The notes beneath the pieces are model-generated. The model ran no database searches. It was not told the DNA's origin and saw only the letters and a program-made list of their open reading frames with translations. The translations under genes and the position numbers were made by a program. From assembly GCA_963854835.1 (NCBI GenBank), contig OY978525.1, positions 5,041,501-5,105,500 on the forward strand: a stretch of DNA of 64,000 bases, given 5' to 3'. Below are positions 1 to 12,067 of this stretch, one piece after another (within the stretch, counting starts at the first letter, position 1; each line of letters begins with the position of its first letter). Origin of the DNA: Megamerina dolium. Taxonomy: Eukaryota > Arthropoda > Insecta > Diptera > Megamerinidae.

Positions 1-59
1 AATTGTGTCGATTTTATGAATACTGCGTTATCTGATGGGGCCAGTTTTTTTGTATTGTT

Positions 60-240
60 GGGTATTTGGCCAGTATTGGAAGAGACCTACCTTTACGAAC
101 GGTTGAACCTTGTACCATTACTTGTTCTGAGCTTCATTACAGAGATCTTTTAAAAGAGCTCTTTGAGATCATTTACTATTGTCTTTAGAGTCTTTATTGT
201 CGACACATATGATACCAGGAAACAAAAAGCTTTTTCTTAA
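60..240 (-). mobile_element. Degenerate SINE fragment (tRNA-SINE family of this window)
   Basis: Resembles the antisense 3' half of the SINE seen best at 34.0-34.3 kb. Shared landmarks in the same order are a 'CAGTATTGGAAGAGACCTAC' stretch, a 'GAACGGTTGAACC' stretch matching the family's GGACGGCAGAACTC, then 'CTGAGCTTCATTACAGAG' and 'TCTTTTAAAAGAGCTC'. The tRNA-like head is not recognisable. Called by comparison within the window only; edges are approximate. Confidence 0.4.
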
Positions 241-479
241 AAAATCCTGTACATGAGAGAAGATCGATCTGTAAGCAATCTAACGGAGCACTCGTCTAAT
301 GGAAAAAAATCTCCTTACAGTCGGCTGGGGCCGACCAAACTATACCCTGCATATGTAGATTTGTATATAAAAAGTTTACTCGAATATCCAACTTTTATTT
401 CCACTTTTCGAGAAACAATTTTTGCATATACTACTAATTTACACCCGAAATATGGTTGACTTTGACGAAGTAAAAGGAT

Positions 480-1580
480 TTTAAGATAATTCCGAGGCTT
501 AGTATGGGAGCTATATAAAAAGTGGGTGTGGCTTACCACTTTCTAGTAAATCCAATTAATTTTTCAATGTTAATCCACACCTTAAATTTGGTGTCCTACG
601 TTGAATAGTTTCTAAGTTATGGTGGTTAACATTTTTGTTTAATTTCCTCAACTTTGTATGGGAGCCCCAATAAGAAGTGGGCGTGGTACGCTGATTTTTC
701 GCCAGATTATTTCCGACTACGATATTAATTTAAGTGTCAATTATGGTTATTCTAGACAGAAGATTGCCGAAGTTACAGCTGTTTCAATTTAAAATTTGTA
801 TGGGGGCTACGATAAACACTGGGTGTGGTGCGCCCATTTTCTGTGAGCCTAGTTGCTCGTACAATACTAATCCACACCTTAAATCTCGTTATTCTACGCT
901 GAATAGTTTGCAAGTTATAACCGGTAACATTTTTTTTAATTTCCGCAACTTTGTATGGGAGACCCAAAAAGGAGTGGGTGTGGCACATTGATTTTCTGCC
1001 ATATTATTTCCGACTACGATATTAATCTAAGTGTCAATTATGGTTATTCTAGACAGAAGATTGTAGAAGTTACAGCAGTTTCAATTTAAAAGAAGTACAG
1101 ACACTTTGTATGGGAGCTACGCTAGCAAGTAGGCGTGGCTCACCCACTTTTGGCGAGGTTATATAGTAGTATAATATAACTCTATGTGCAAAATATTGTT
1201 GTCCCAAGTGGTATATTATGTGAGTTATAGCAAGTTAAAGATTTTGAAAATTTCGGGGTTAGTCGCTTTGAATGCTTGGTGTGGGCGTGGTTATTGACCG
1301 ATCATGCCCAATATCAATCCCCTCCGTACCCTTGGATCATAGATTACTCATGCCAAATTTCATCGAAATAGCTCAATATTTACTCAAGTTATCGTGCGAA
1401 CCAGCCAGGTAACAGACAGACGGACGGACGGACGGACATCGTTAAATCGAAAATTTAATCGACGCTGATCACGAATATATATCCATGTCTATATCTCCGG
1501 AGATTCCTTCAAGTGGACACAAACATCTGACCGAAATGAATATACCATGCATATTGCATTATGCAGGGTATAAAAAATAT
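480..1580 (+). repeat. TR153 array, divergent subfamily, with complete 3' module
   Basis: Degenerate tandem array. The landmark TGTATGGG (or a one-base variant) recurs at 501, 655, 797, 952 and 1107, so spacing is 142-155 bp. Two consecutive monomers form a 297-bp higher-order unit: TAATCCACACCTTAAAT occurs at 571 and 868, and TTCCGACTACGATATTAAT at 711 and 1008. Each landmark is followed by GTGGGTGTGG or GTGGGCGTGG. The array is followed by a unique 3' module: a TTATCGTGCGAACCAG segment, ACAGACAGACGG plus GGAC repeats, CGCTGATCACGAATATATAT, and a final GGGTATAAAA near 1570. This tail resembles a type of repeat end common in Drosophila non-coding DNA. No credible protein is encoded. Confidence 0.8.
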
Positions 1581-1689
1581 TTGTACACCAGCCCAATTGT
1601 TATGCTGCTTAAATCTAAACTATTTTGGATCTGACCAGTTTTTGCCTGCAGGCCTGGAAAGTAACCTTAACATTACGGAGCAACTAAAA

Positions 1690-1890
1690 AAAAAATTAAT
1701 ATGTATGTAAGAGTTTTAAGTGCCTATGGCCTCTTTGGCGGAGCTCCTCTCCCAGTATTGTTTTGCGTGTCAAATTTTGGACAGTATTAGAAGGGGCCTA
1801 CTTATTTCAGCCGGTACCGAACGGCAGAACCCTTGAATCACTTTTTCTGAGTTTTGTCGCAGAATTCTTTTAGTTGCTTTTTTATGAAGA
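1690..1890 (-). mobile_element. SINE fragment, 3' half
   Basis: Antisense copy of the SINE family: GGCGGAGCTCCTCTCCCAGT, AAATTTTGGACAGTATTAG, AGGGGCCTACTTATTTCAGC, CGGTACCGAACGGCAGAACC and CTGAGTTTTGTCGCAGAATT follow in family order. An A-run at 1687-1694 lies next to the 3' end and would be the T-rich tail read on the minus strand. The tRNA-like head is absent; a non-LTR retrotransposon fragment begins where the head would be expected. Confidence 0.7.
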
Positions 1891-2000
1891 AGAAGATACG
1901 GCAGACTACTTCCTTTGCGTTTGTCCCGTTTGGCTCAAATCAGGCTTGAGAGCTTAGCTAGTCATCTTCGAAGGGATCTTGGGACCTTGTCAAAAAACAT
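1886..2000 (+). pseudogene. Non-LTR retrotransposon C-terminal zinc-knuckle fragment
   Basis: One frame reads EEDTADYFLCVCPVW before a stop at about 1951. This resembles the E-E-(D/E)-T-x-x-H-x-L-C-x-C-P motif near the C terminus of Jockey/R1/I-type non-LTR retrotransposon polyproteins, with the usual His replaced by Tyr. No reverse-transcriptase core is present. It is a short dead fragment and clade assignment is not possible. Confidence 0.4.
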
Positions 2001-2129
2001 TGGCCTGGGAAGGTCACAACGAAGATACCGTGTCTCTTCTTGACGGTCGATTAATCGTGAAATTAATCAACACTAATTAGGTTGAATTAGGCTGAGGTCA
2101 TTATCGAAAAATAGAAAGAGATGGAGTTC

Positions 2130-3610
2130 AAGGTTATACAGAGTTTCTATTCATAACACCTATAAAGAGAGATGGCAGATCAGATCTGACTTAATTTAGC
2201 TATATCAATGGGTCCCTTCGTCAGTTTGCCCATATTTTCGCGAGATAACTGTTGTAAATATAATGTCATCGAGCTTAAAATTGGGTTTTAAGATTATTTT
2301 ATTGAAAAAAAAAAAATGTTAAAGTCCCAGAAAATGTGCATACAAATGAAAACCACGCCTACCTCTCATACTAAAGAATGGTTTTGAATGTATGTTTTTT
2401 CATTTTATATTCCAAAATACAAAGATATCCAATTAATATTTGATATTTGATGTTATTATGATCATAAAATAGATATATCAGAAAATAGCTGTAATCGATT
2501 TTGAACCACACCTACTTCCTATACAAAAATGTATTGTTGAAGGAGTGATATAATACTTTACGAAAATATAAAGCTATCAAAGTAGAACTTGGCATAAAAA
2601 GTTAATCTGAACACTAAATAGATATATCTGAAAATGGGTGTAATCCGTTTAAAACCACGCCTTCATCCAATACAAAAGTAGTGGTGTTTCATCTGAATTT
2701 TCACACTTTACACATGAAAATAAAAGCTATACAAATGAAATTTCATATTTAATGTCATTCTGATCATTAAATAAATATACCAGAAAATGGGAGGAATTGG
2801 ATGAAAACTACGCTTAGCCGCCATACAAAAGTAGGTTGTTGCATGAGTGTTTTTACACTTTTTGCACGAAAATATAAAGTTATTCAACTGAAAATCGGTA
2901 CATAGAATTATATTTACTCTATAATAAACATATTTCAAAATGGACAAAGTCTGATGAAAACCACACCCACCTCCCATACAAAACTATGTTGTTGAATGAG
3001 TGTTTTCACACTTTTTGCACGAAAATATACAGGTATCAAACTGAAAATCGGTACATAGAATTATATTTACCCGATAATAAACATATTTCAAAATGGACAA
3101 AGTCTGATGAAAACCACACCCACCTCCCATACAAAACTATGTTGTTGAATGAGTGTTTTCACACTTTTTGCACGAAAATATACAGGTATCAAACTGAAAA
3201 TCGGTACATAGAATTATATTTACCCGATAATAAACATATTTGAAAATGGACAAAGTCTGATGAAAACCACACCTACCTCCCATACAAACATATGCTTCTG
3301 TATGCATTCTTGCCACAATTTTCGCCCGAAAATATAATGTTTTCGAATAGAAACTTGGTGCACGCGATTATCTATGCTTACGAATGAAGAAGCACGAAAA
3401 TGGGCGAAATTGGAGGAGACCATGCCTATTTCTCATACAAAAGTGATGACTTGGCGCTCGGCACATACGAATTTGTTAATATTTACTATTTTCAAACATG
3501 TGAGTATGTTTGAAAATTATATCTTTGGAATGAAAACCACGTCCACATGCAGCATAAATGATTTTTCTTCGAAACTATATCTTTCTATCTGTCATGCTGT
3601 AGAGTAGGGT
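2130..3610 (-). repeat. TR153 array, nine monomers in strict 153-bp register
   Basis: The landmark CCACRCCY (variants allowed) recurs at 2353, 2506, 2655, 2808, 2961, 3114, 3267, 3420 and 3537; the spacings are 153, 149, 153, 153, 153, 153, 153 and 117. Units 2941-3093 and 3094-3246 are nearly identical, so part of the array expanded recently. Typical parts of a monomer on this strand are CCACCTCCCATACAAAA, TGTTGTTGAATGAGTGTTTT, CACACTTTTTGCACGAAAAT and CAAACTGAAAATCGGTACAT. The 3' module (read on minus) lies at the low-coordinate side, about 2130-2260, with CGAGATAACTG and CAGATCAGATCTGACTTAAT. Because 153 is divisible by three, an open frame of two 51-residue repeats appears here by chance. 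Confidence 0.9.
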
Positions 3611-5390
3611 ATACATATAGGTACGCTAATGGTGAGATCTTTAACTGTACCTTTTGTAAAATTTTCAAATCTATAATATGAGACTAGATTTTATGAAATT
3701 TATTTTATTTTAATTATTTTCTAAATGCGCTTACTGCACCTTTTTATTTTATAATTAGCAAATGAAGGATCTTACGTTAAAATACCCACTCTCTTTTCGC
3801 AGTAATCTACATATATAATTAGCCAATCCTCTAAAATTTTAATACTTACATAAAATCAAATAATTCATACGAGTATTAATTAAACAACATAAACCAGTTT
3901 ATATTACATATATACGACTCATATTGTATTTAATATAATTATATGTGTATACGTAGTAGATTTATATGCATTCAATTACATCTTAATGTAATGTTAATGT
4001 AAAAGCAAATAATAATAATAACAATAAAATACGAAGAAAAAAAAATTATAAAATTAAAAATAAAATAAAAAAAAAACCATCAAAAAGATCATAAAGATTA
4101 GGCACAGTTTGTAAGAGAGCGTATGCATAGAGGGACGGGCTTGATACGTGATGTGTAGAATTCACAGATATTACACACAAATGCTTGCATGTAAACTCAA
4201 ATGGTATTTTTGAAATATGACACCAATGCATTAAAGCAATTTTTTTGGAATTATTCGTCTGCCATTGAAGAAGTTTGTGGGTTTTTAGCAATTTTGGAGA
4301 TTTATATCATTTTCACCAGATTCACTCACTATTAAGAATTCTTTTTTTTCATATTAAATATTTTTGAACTTATAGCAATTTCCATCACTGTTTAAGTATT
4401 TGTATAAATAGCCGCACAACATAGCGTTTCGAATGTGATGTAGGTACCTACTTATGCACAATGCTCTTCATTCGCTGCGAGGTGTACATTCAAGTAATGT
4501 ATGAGTATTATGGAGTTTAGCATGGACCCACTTAAAACCGGTATCCTGCATAATTTATACAATAAAATGCATACAAATTAATTATGAGGCGCAAAAGCGC
4601 ACACGAAAAAAAAAACTAAAAAAAGAAAATTAAAATAATAAACGGGAAAATATAGAAATTGGAAATTGATAAAATGAAAAAGGAGAAGAAAAAAAAAAAA
4701 AGACAAATTCGAATAAAAAATAATTATAAATTTGCGCTTTTCCTTCTCATTTTACTGTATGTACTGTTATTGACAAAACAAATTATATGTGTATACATGT
4801 ATGTGTGTGTGTGTGTGTGTGTGAGAGCTTTTCCTGCTTCTGGCTAAGTAAACAACCAAGTTGCTGGACTGACTAACTGACAATTTACTATACTAGTGTA
4901 GCTAATTACGATGCCAATGTTGATGTTTGTTGATGTTTGTTGCTATTAAATTGCTATACACATTCATATGTATATATTATATGTATGTATGTAACAATAT
5001 TAGTTGTTGTACTGCTGTCAACGTATGCAACATATTAAAATTAACCTGAATGCAACACCAGAGGCGTTGTAAGATGCTCTGTAACATGATTGTAACCATC
5101 GCCGTCATCGTCATCAACAATTGCAATGTATCTATACATATTCGTATAGCAACATTAAAGAAAGAAGAGGATTTTGTATATACACATAGTAGAGTTGCTG
5201 CTGCTATGTTGCTAATTTCAAATAACATAATTCATTTTGTGTATGAATATTTTGTATTTTAAAATTATCATCTTGATACTTGACACTTGAATAGTCCAAT
5301 TTTTTAATAGACATTTTTAAGTATGAGTTTATGAATTTGATTTACGATTCCGTCAACTCAGCACGATCTTTTTTAGGAAGGCGAAAATTC
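3610..5390. other. AT-rich non-coding stretch
   Basis: Long A/T runs, short poly-A tracts and TATGTATG-type simple sequence. I see no gene, no recognisable transposon protein and no RNA gene. The only distinct item is a GT microsatellite at 4802-4823. Confidence 0.6.
4802..4823. repeat. (GT)11 microsatellite
   Basis: Uninterrupted GT dinucleotide run followed by GAGAGC. Confidence 0.9.
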
Positions 5391-5394
5391 ATTC

Positions 5395-5535
5395 CTTCAA
5401 ATTGTCCACATCTGTCGGCAAGTAATTGGGGATTCTTTCGTGAAATTTGACATAAAGATGCTTTTGAAAGAACTTAGCGACAAAGATATGAAAAAGACAC
5501 GTCACAAGGTTTCGAAATTGACTAAAAAAATACAT
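5395..5535 (+). mobile_element. SINE fragment, middle part
   Basis: Matches the body of the full copy at 45.3 kb in the same order: TCCACATCTGTCGGCAAG, a GATGCTTTTGAAAGAACTTAG stretch corresponding to the family's ATGCTTCTTAACGAGCTC, GACAAAGATATGAAAAAG (family GACAAAGCTCAGAAAAAG) and GTCACAAGGTTTCG (family GCCGCAAGGGTTCTG). Head and tail are missing. Confidence 0.55.
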
Positions 5536-5756
5536 CCCATAGAAAATGGTCCAAATGTTATAGCAATTTATCAAAGAAGCTCATTCAAAATAAGGACATT
5601 TTAGCATCTCAAATAAAGGAATAAATTCGGAGATTTCAAAATATTAAATGACTCAAATTTTCAACATTCTAGAAACATTCCTTAACCTTAGCGTTGTGGA
5701 GGGCACTTCAATGGTCCACATATCTCTATTCTTATTTTTAAAAGCTGTCTTTCGAA

Positions 5757-7060
5757 GCTTAGCTTTTTAAAATAGAATATAGATATAGAAATAGAAATAG
5801 GTAGACGGATATACTTTCAAGATAAAAAAAAAAACTAGAAATAGACGTATATTTTCTACGATATCTCCTATTTTCAAACATACTCGTATGTTGATAAAAG
5901 AGATCGCGTGTGTCAAAGTAAAGTCGAGAACATATTTTTGTATGATAGATAGGCGCTATTTTGATCCAATTGAGTACATTTTCAAACTCGTCCATTAGTT
6001 AGGAAATTTATTCATTGGTAGCGATTTTAAGCTTGAAAACTTTTTAATGTCGTGTGCAAAGTGTGAAAATATACTCACGAATGAATAAGTTTGTATGGAA
6101 AATAGGTCTCATTTTTAACTGATTCATACCAATTTCCAATAAACCTCTTAGCTATTAAATACAAATGTATTTAATGAGATTCAGCTTGGTAACTTCATAT
6201 TTTCGTGTGAAAAGTGTGAAAAAATACATTCCCTAACAGACTTTTGTATGGAAGGTACGTGTAGTCCTAATCAGATTTGGTATATTTTTAAAAAAATGAA
6301 TTCGCAAAGAAACCAATACCATACGTACCAATTTTCAGCTCGATATCTTAGTACCTTCACGTGGAAAGTGTGGAAAAATACAAACGAAAGCTTAAATTTG
6401 TATGGGAGGTACACGTAGTTTTTATCTGATTCAAACTATTTTCGATTATGTTAATTAGTTCATGAACATAGTTATATGTGCTGAGTTGCAGCTTAATAGC
6501 TTAATATTTTCATCCGCAAAGTGTATAAATATCTATTTTATAACGAACTTTTGTATGGGAGGTATGAATGGTTTTTATTGGATTACGTCAATTTTATATT
6601 ATATTTATTCTGTGTTTAAACCAACTTTATACACTAAATTTCAGTTTGATAGTTCGATATTTTCGATAAGAAAATCTGAAATCATACATTGAAGGACATA
6701 CTTTTGTATGGGAGGTGGGAGTGGTTTTTATCGGATTACACTGGTTCTCTAACATATTTATTATGTGGCGATATTAACTACACATAGCGAGTTTCAGCTT
6801 CGTAGTTTGCGTAGTTTCGTACGCAAAGTAGGAAATAACGCATTCAATGGCACACTTTTATATGGGAGCTAGGCGTAGTTTTCATTCGATTTCATTCAAT
6901 CACAAACTCGTTCTTTAGTTTGTGAAAATAATTGTAAGTACCAATTTTCAGCTGAATCGCTTGAAAGCAATGGCAGATATCATACAAACTGAAAGGCTGG
7001 TTGACAAACAAAAAGACATCAACACAACAACATCGACTTATATACATTTTTGTATATTTT
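5757..7060 (+). repeat. TR153 array, seven monomers with 3' module
   Basis: TGTATG (once TATATG) recurs at 5939, 6092, 6245, 6399, 6552, 6705 and 6859; all spacings are 153 or 154. Conserved parts are TTTTGTATGGGAGGT, TTTTTATCGGATTAC or similar, AGCTTGATAGC-like segments and CGCAAAGTGTGAAAA-like segments. The array ends near 6960 with GGCAGATATCATACAAACTG and GGTTGACAAACAAAAAGAC, the degenerate equivalent of the TTATCGTGCGAAC / ACAGACAGACGGAC module at 1.4 kb. Confidence 0.88.
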
Positions 7061-7644
7061 GATCAATGGAGATGAACTTGATGTAGACAAATTAAGGAAG
7101 AATTAGGGAAACAAGTGGTTGAAGTGATTATTTCAAGGAAACTCGGGAAGGAGAATTTATAATCTCGTAGTGTTTGCTGACAATAAAAAAGTTAGAACTG
7201 TGCCCTTCAGAATAGAAAAAACTAAGTAAAACCCACAACTGAACTGCAAACAATGATTCGCCCAAGCTTCTTTAGTGTTTCCTTTTTTTTTTCTCTATGA
7301 ACTTATTTATACCTAAGCGTATGTATTTCCATTTCTAAAAGACAATCCAATTTAGTTTTGCTCAAATTTACAAATCACAATCACATTAAAATATGTTTGC
7401 GTTCTTATTATTCTGTTTCTACTTCAGTTTCAACATTTTCTTCATTTAGAGGAATAATTAAAAATCATGTTCAATCATTTTAGCACACACACTCACACAC
7501 ACGAACACGAAGCTCCTACATATGAACAACATAACATTTATTTTAATAATTCTACAGATATGAAATACATTTTCCATATTACAATAACAACAAACAACAA
7601 CAACAACAACAACAACATATAGCAATAATAATCATCATAAGAAT

Positions 7645-7680
<36 letters not shown>

Positions 7681-9860
7681 AAAAAACACAAGCAGCAAGC
7701 AAGCAGCAAAGCAACATTGAGAGCAAGAGCAGCAATAACAACAATGAAGCAACAATAAAATGACATTCAATGGCAACATTTACAAGTGAACACGTTTGCC
7801 TCACCTCATAATGGTCACTTTTTGGAGCTGCTGCAAATGAACGAACATACAGTAAATGCAACAGTAACAATAACAAAACCAACAACAACAACAACAGTAA
7901 TAATAATCATTATTATTATTATTATTATTACTCGTATTATTATTGCTACTATGGCATGCATAAAACCCTCACACGCAGTCACATATATACACATACTCTT
8001 CGCATATGCATAACCAAAGCATATGCAATGGTAGTAGATACATGTCCATTTGTATCCGAACGTTTGTCCATTCATTCGACCAGCAAACAATCATCATACC
8101 AATGCAGAAACAACGTGTTCGTTCATTTGTGTTAGGATAAAAGCAAAAATCACAACAACAGTGAGAGCATTTAAAACTCTTTCGCCTCAGCTTGGCTCAT
8201 AATCACGATTTATATTAATGAGCTTGAAGTTGTAGACCACCATTACCAACAGTACCACCATCACCACCTTCTTCTTGAGATACCTTTTTCTTCTATAGGG
8301 CGGCTCAAGGGTTGATGTCTTTTTCGTTTTTATATTATTTTGACACTGACAGCATTTTTTGTGTTCCAGAAAGTGTCAGAAATTTAGAAAAAATGTCAAT
8401 CAACGTTGAGAGTTGAAGCTAAATGACCATCTACTTTGTTTAAAAATAAATCAACATCACACAATAAATCACCCAAAACTTCAATTTGAGGAACTGTTCA
8501 AATCTTAGGGAAAAAACCAGCCGATGGCCCATCCAGCTTCTTTTAAATTCACATTCATACTTACACGCATTCGTTTAATCATATATTGCAGTCGCAATGG
8601 GTACCTTGTTTTGTTCGTAGACAAATTATGCTAAATGCTATTCGTACAACTGAGCCGACCGAACACCAAAGAATCAAACCACCACCATCACCACCATCAT
8701 TGTTGAATTACTCATCGATTGACTTTAACTCTGCTTGGAATATGCACATTTTATGATTCCATTCTGCTCCAACACCAACTCATTCTATTTCCTTCAATAT
8801 TTGTCTGCTGTCTCCTCCTCCCGAGCCTCATCCAACGGTCGTATGCCCATTTTGCCTTTTGCCATGGGTGGACTCGATACGTTTGTTCGGTCATTAGTAA
8901 TTATCATTACCATTCAAGCGGAATTTAATTTTGGTACCAAACAACAACAACAACAACAATACCAGTAACCATACTCGTCGTCGTAATCATATTTGCAATG
9001 TTAAAGAGTTAGACTCGTAAGTCTTTCAAGTCCAACATGCATACATACATACATGCTGTACATACTTCTGCTCATAGATTCGTAAGTAGTTTTATATGTT
9101 CGACTATGAGTCTACCAAAGTAAGACTATATACGAATACATATATACATATTTACGAATATATATATGCACATATGTGTTGTGTTGTCGTCCACCCGTTT
9201 TGGCTGTTTTGCTCACATCGTCTTATTAAATGAGCTTAATTTTGTAGCAATACATTAATCCTACACACAACTATATAATGTATTGTATGTAGTATGTAGA
9301 GACACTACTTACTCGTACTTCATTATGTGGCTATAATATTTATGTATATGTTAGCATTTTGACTAGCAGCTAAAATGAGTTATCGTCTTAAGTTGGAGCC
9401 GGTCTAAAAGTGAATACAACATTTGCAAAATTCATTAATAATTATCAAGTTCAATTAATTGTTAGCATAGCGCAAATTTATGATGGTAAAAGCCTGAACG
9501 CTAGGAGTTTTGCCTGTTTTAAATTCTTGGAATTCCAAAATATTGATAATTTTCGTAAGATCCTTTCGACATTCTCAAAAACTCAGTTTTCTACATACTC
9601 CAAATATTATAAAAGAGCACTTATGAAGCGCATTTTTAGTTTAGAAAACAATCTAAACTTTAGAATCTCTTCGGAGTCAAAAGGCGTTTTAGTAATTCAA
9701 ATCCAGAATGGGATTCCATTTGGGATCTGGCCCCTTGATCTATAATTCAATCTCGCATTTGCCCAAGACTGCTTCAGTTTGACTGCGGCAACTCTATAGT
9801 ACTATTCGATGGAGTTAATTGGACCTGATTGGTTAATTCATCGCTTTGAAATAGATATTT
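7060..9860. other. Non-coding, microsatellite-rich stretch
   Basis: Contains CAA, ATT/AAT, CAT and ACC trinucleotide tracts and short ACAC runs. The longest open frames (for example 7538-7894 on the minus strand) are translated microsatellite giving poly-Leu, poly-Cys or poly-Val and are not genes. A higher-GC block around 8640-8970 holds nothing I recognise. Confidence 0.6.
7583..7680. repeat. Compound (CAA)n / (AAT)n microsatellite
   Basis: CAA repeats at about 7594-7617 and 7645-7679, separated by AATAATAATC-type sequence. Confidence 0.85.
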
Positions 9861-9861
9861 T

Positions 9862-10130
9862 GTAGTGCCACCTTCATTTTCCTTCAGTTAGAGAGCCTGC
9901 TGTTTTCGTTGTCGTTGCTTAAGTCGCTCATTGCTACTTGAGAAATATTCTATTAGCACCGTTTTCAAAGTTTTTGTCAGACTTAAACTAAAGGTCTATT
10001 GAATAACAATCTTAAAATAAATATTTAATAGTCCTATCCATACTTCTCTTTAGTTTTAGAGGGCTTGATGCTGCCGCTGTCATTACTTATCTAAGTCGCC
10101 CATCGTCATTTGTGAAATATTCTTCTCTGA
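9862..10130. repeat. Diverged tandem duplication, ~166-bp offset
   Basis: The block at 9862-9960 (TTAGAGAGCCTGCTG, TTGCTTAAGTCGCTCATTGC, TGAGAAATATTCT) recurs at 10028-10130 (TTAGAGGGCTTGATGCTG, TATCTAAGTCGCCCATCGTC, TGTGAAATATTCT). Order and spacing are kept. No protein or known element recognised. Confidence 0.65.
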
Positions 10131-10217
10131 ACGGATGTCTTCTATTGTAGATCTATTAGAATCCGTTTCCAGCAAGATTTGTTTTGTCAGTGGCTGTAGT
10201 GAAGTAATTCTATTCTG

Positions 10218-10240
10218 GAGAACTGCCCAAGGCAGTTTTC
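10218..10240. other. Short perfect hairpin
   Basis: GAGAACTGCC and GGCAGTTTTC flank the loop CAA. As RNA this gives a 10-bp stem with one G-U pair. Its context is not transcribed in any way I can show. Confidence 0.35.
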
Positions 10241-10259
10241 CACCTACTTTCAAGAAATT

Positions 10260-10890
10260 AAGTTTTGGTTACAATTTGTAATATACATATGATCAAATGT
10301 GTATATTATAGACCAAAATATATTTAACAACTTCAGTCGATTTTGACTGCTGACCGTTTCAGTCTGACCGTTTGATTGGCTCTCTGCCCTGCTATTCCTA
10401 CGATAACAGCCGAAATTGTCGAGCGATCGAGCTGAAATTTGGTATATACGATTATTTTTACCAACAAGTTGATGAATTTGTAAATTATCAAAATTGGAAG
10501 AAAATTACGCCTACCTCCCATATAAAAGTACGATGCCGTAGGTATATTTACACACTCTGCGTACGAAAATGCAAAACTATCAAGCTGAAATTTAGTGTAT
10601 ATAATTATATTTACCTATAAATTAATTGATTTGAGAATGGGTAGAATCGGATGAAAACTATGCCTATCTCCAATACAAAAGTTGGTTTCAAACTGTATGT
10701 TTTCATACTTTTTGCATGAACATATAAAGCTTTCAAGCTGAAATTTCGTAGATAGAATTATATTTATGAAAGGAAAAAATACTTAAAAAATGAGAGCAAT
10801 CGAATGAAAATTACACCTACCTCCCATACGAAAGTGTGTTTCTATGAACAATTTTTCACACTCTGCGCACGAAAATTTTATAGTTTATAG
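10260..10890 (-). repeat. TR153 array, three monomers with 3' module
   Basis: The landmark TTACGCCT/CTATGCCT/TTACACCT lies at 10505, 10658 and 10811, so spacing is exactly 153 twice. The 3' module, read on minus, is at the low-coordinate end: GGCTGTTATCGTAGGAATAG, CAATCAAACGGTCAGACTG and AAAATCGACTGAAG, then TTTGATCATATG. This is one of the clearer TR153 terminal modules. Confidence 0.85.
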
Positions 10891-12067
10891 AAATTCAACT
10901 TTTTTAAATTTCTGAATAGCATCTGCAATTTCTATCACTGCCTCCCGATACTTTTGAACAGCATTATGTTGGTTCATTGCAAACTGTGTGTCGTTACAAA
11001 TAATTTCCTAAATATAAATTGATCTTGGAACTGCATATACCATATGTATATGCATATCTACATAAATACATATTAACATATGTATGAATATGTATTTAAA
11101 GCAAAATGATTAACTTAGCTCAACGAAATGCGCTTCCAGTTCATTCGAGCTTAGGCATAGATACACGTGTGTATATACATATTTATAGATACATGTATAT
11201 ATACATGGCTATTTATTGCCTCAAGTCGTTGAAGAATTTTACACTAATTTCATTGCACATCTTTAGAGACCAAACGATATCTAGCGGCTGTTGGATGTTG
11301 TTGCAACAACTTATACGTACAAAAAATAACAAAAACGACAGCATTTCACATTATACTTATTGCTTGCAACTAACAACAGTTGAACTAATTGTCAAAGTCA
11401 CGATAAAGAGTTAGAAACGAGAGCATATACGAAGAATAGTGCCATAGAGAGCAAGAGAAGGAATGAGTCAAATGCAACTAACTTGATTCGTTCAATCGTT
11501 GTTGTTGTTGTTGTTGCTGTTGTTAGTGTTGTTATACTAAGTATACTTATTATTATGAATGCTTATGTTGATGCTACCACCACCACCATCACCACCACCA
11601 CTAACAGCAACAACAACTACTACTACTAAATGAACTTATACATACAAGGAAGAAGCAGATGAAGAAATAATACACAGAGAGTAATGTTGTTTGAATGTAT
11701 GACATGATGGCTGATTTGTTGTTGTATGTAAGTAAAAACTGCGTGTGTGTCCTAACCCAAAATGAAGCATAAGATTAGAAGAGGGGGTGCAGGGGTAAAG
11801 AAGAAGAAGAAATAGTATAAGAAAATGATTAAAGTTCTGTGAATGCAAAATATTTGATATTTGGTAGGTGGTGATCAGGGAAAATTACATTATGTATAGA
11901 TGTTGCACGTTAGAAATTTTAAAATATTTACAACAAAAGCTATATATTCAATAGAGTGTTTTTTGGAACTTTGCAATTTCAAAAGTTATATAAATTTTGA
12001 AATTTTGAAAAAATTGCAATTTTGGATTATTACATTATTTTTCCAAAATTACAATTTTGGCATTACT
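10890..12067. other. Non-coding stretch with CAA and ACC microsatellites
   Basis: TATGTATA-type simple sequence around 11040-11200, TTG repeats near 11500-11530 and ACC/AAC repeats near 11577-11627. No gene or element recognised. Confidence 0.55.

Noticed and set aside
2986..3243. Open frame with an internal 51-residue duplicated peptide
   Set aside because: It is the product of the 153-bp DNA repeat, whose length is divisible by three. Diverged monomers elsewhere break every frame.
2130..3610. CRISPR-like repeat regularity
   Set aside because: Period 153 bp without unique spacers, in AT-rich eukaryotic DNA; it is a tandem repeat.
7538..7894. 118-residue Leu/Cys-rich open frame on minus
   Set aside because: It is translated CAA/AAT microsatellite; composition is homopolymeric and there is no conserved domain.
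9410..9745. 111-residue open frame on plus
   Set aside because: Composition is ordinary but no domain or homologue is recognisable, and no promoter or splice context supports it.
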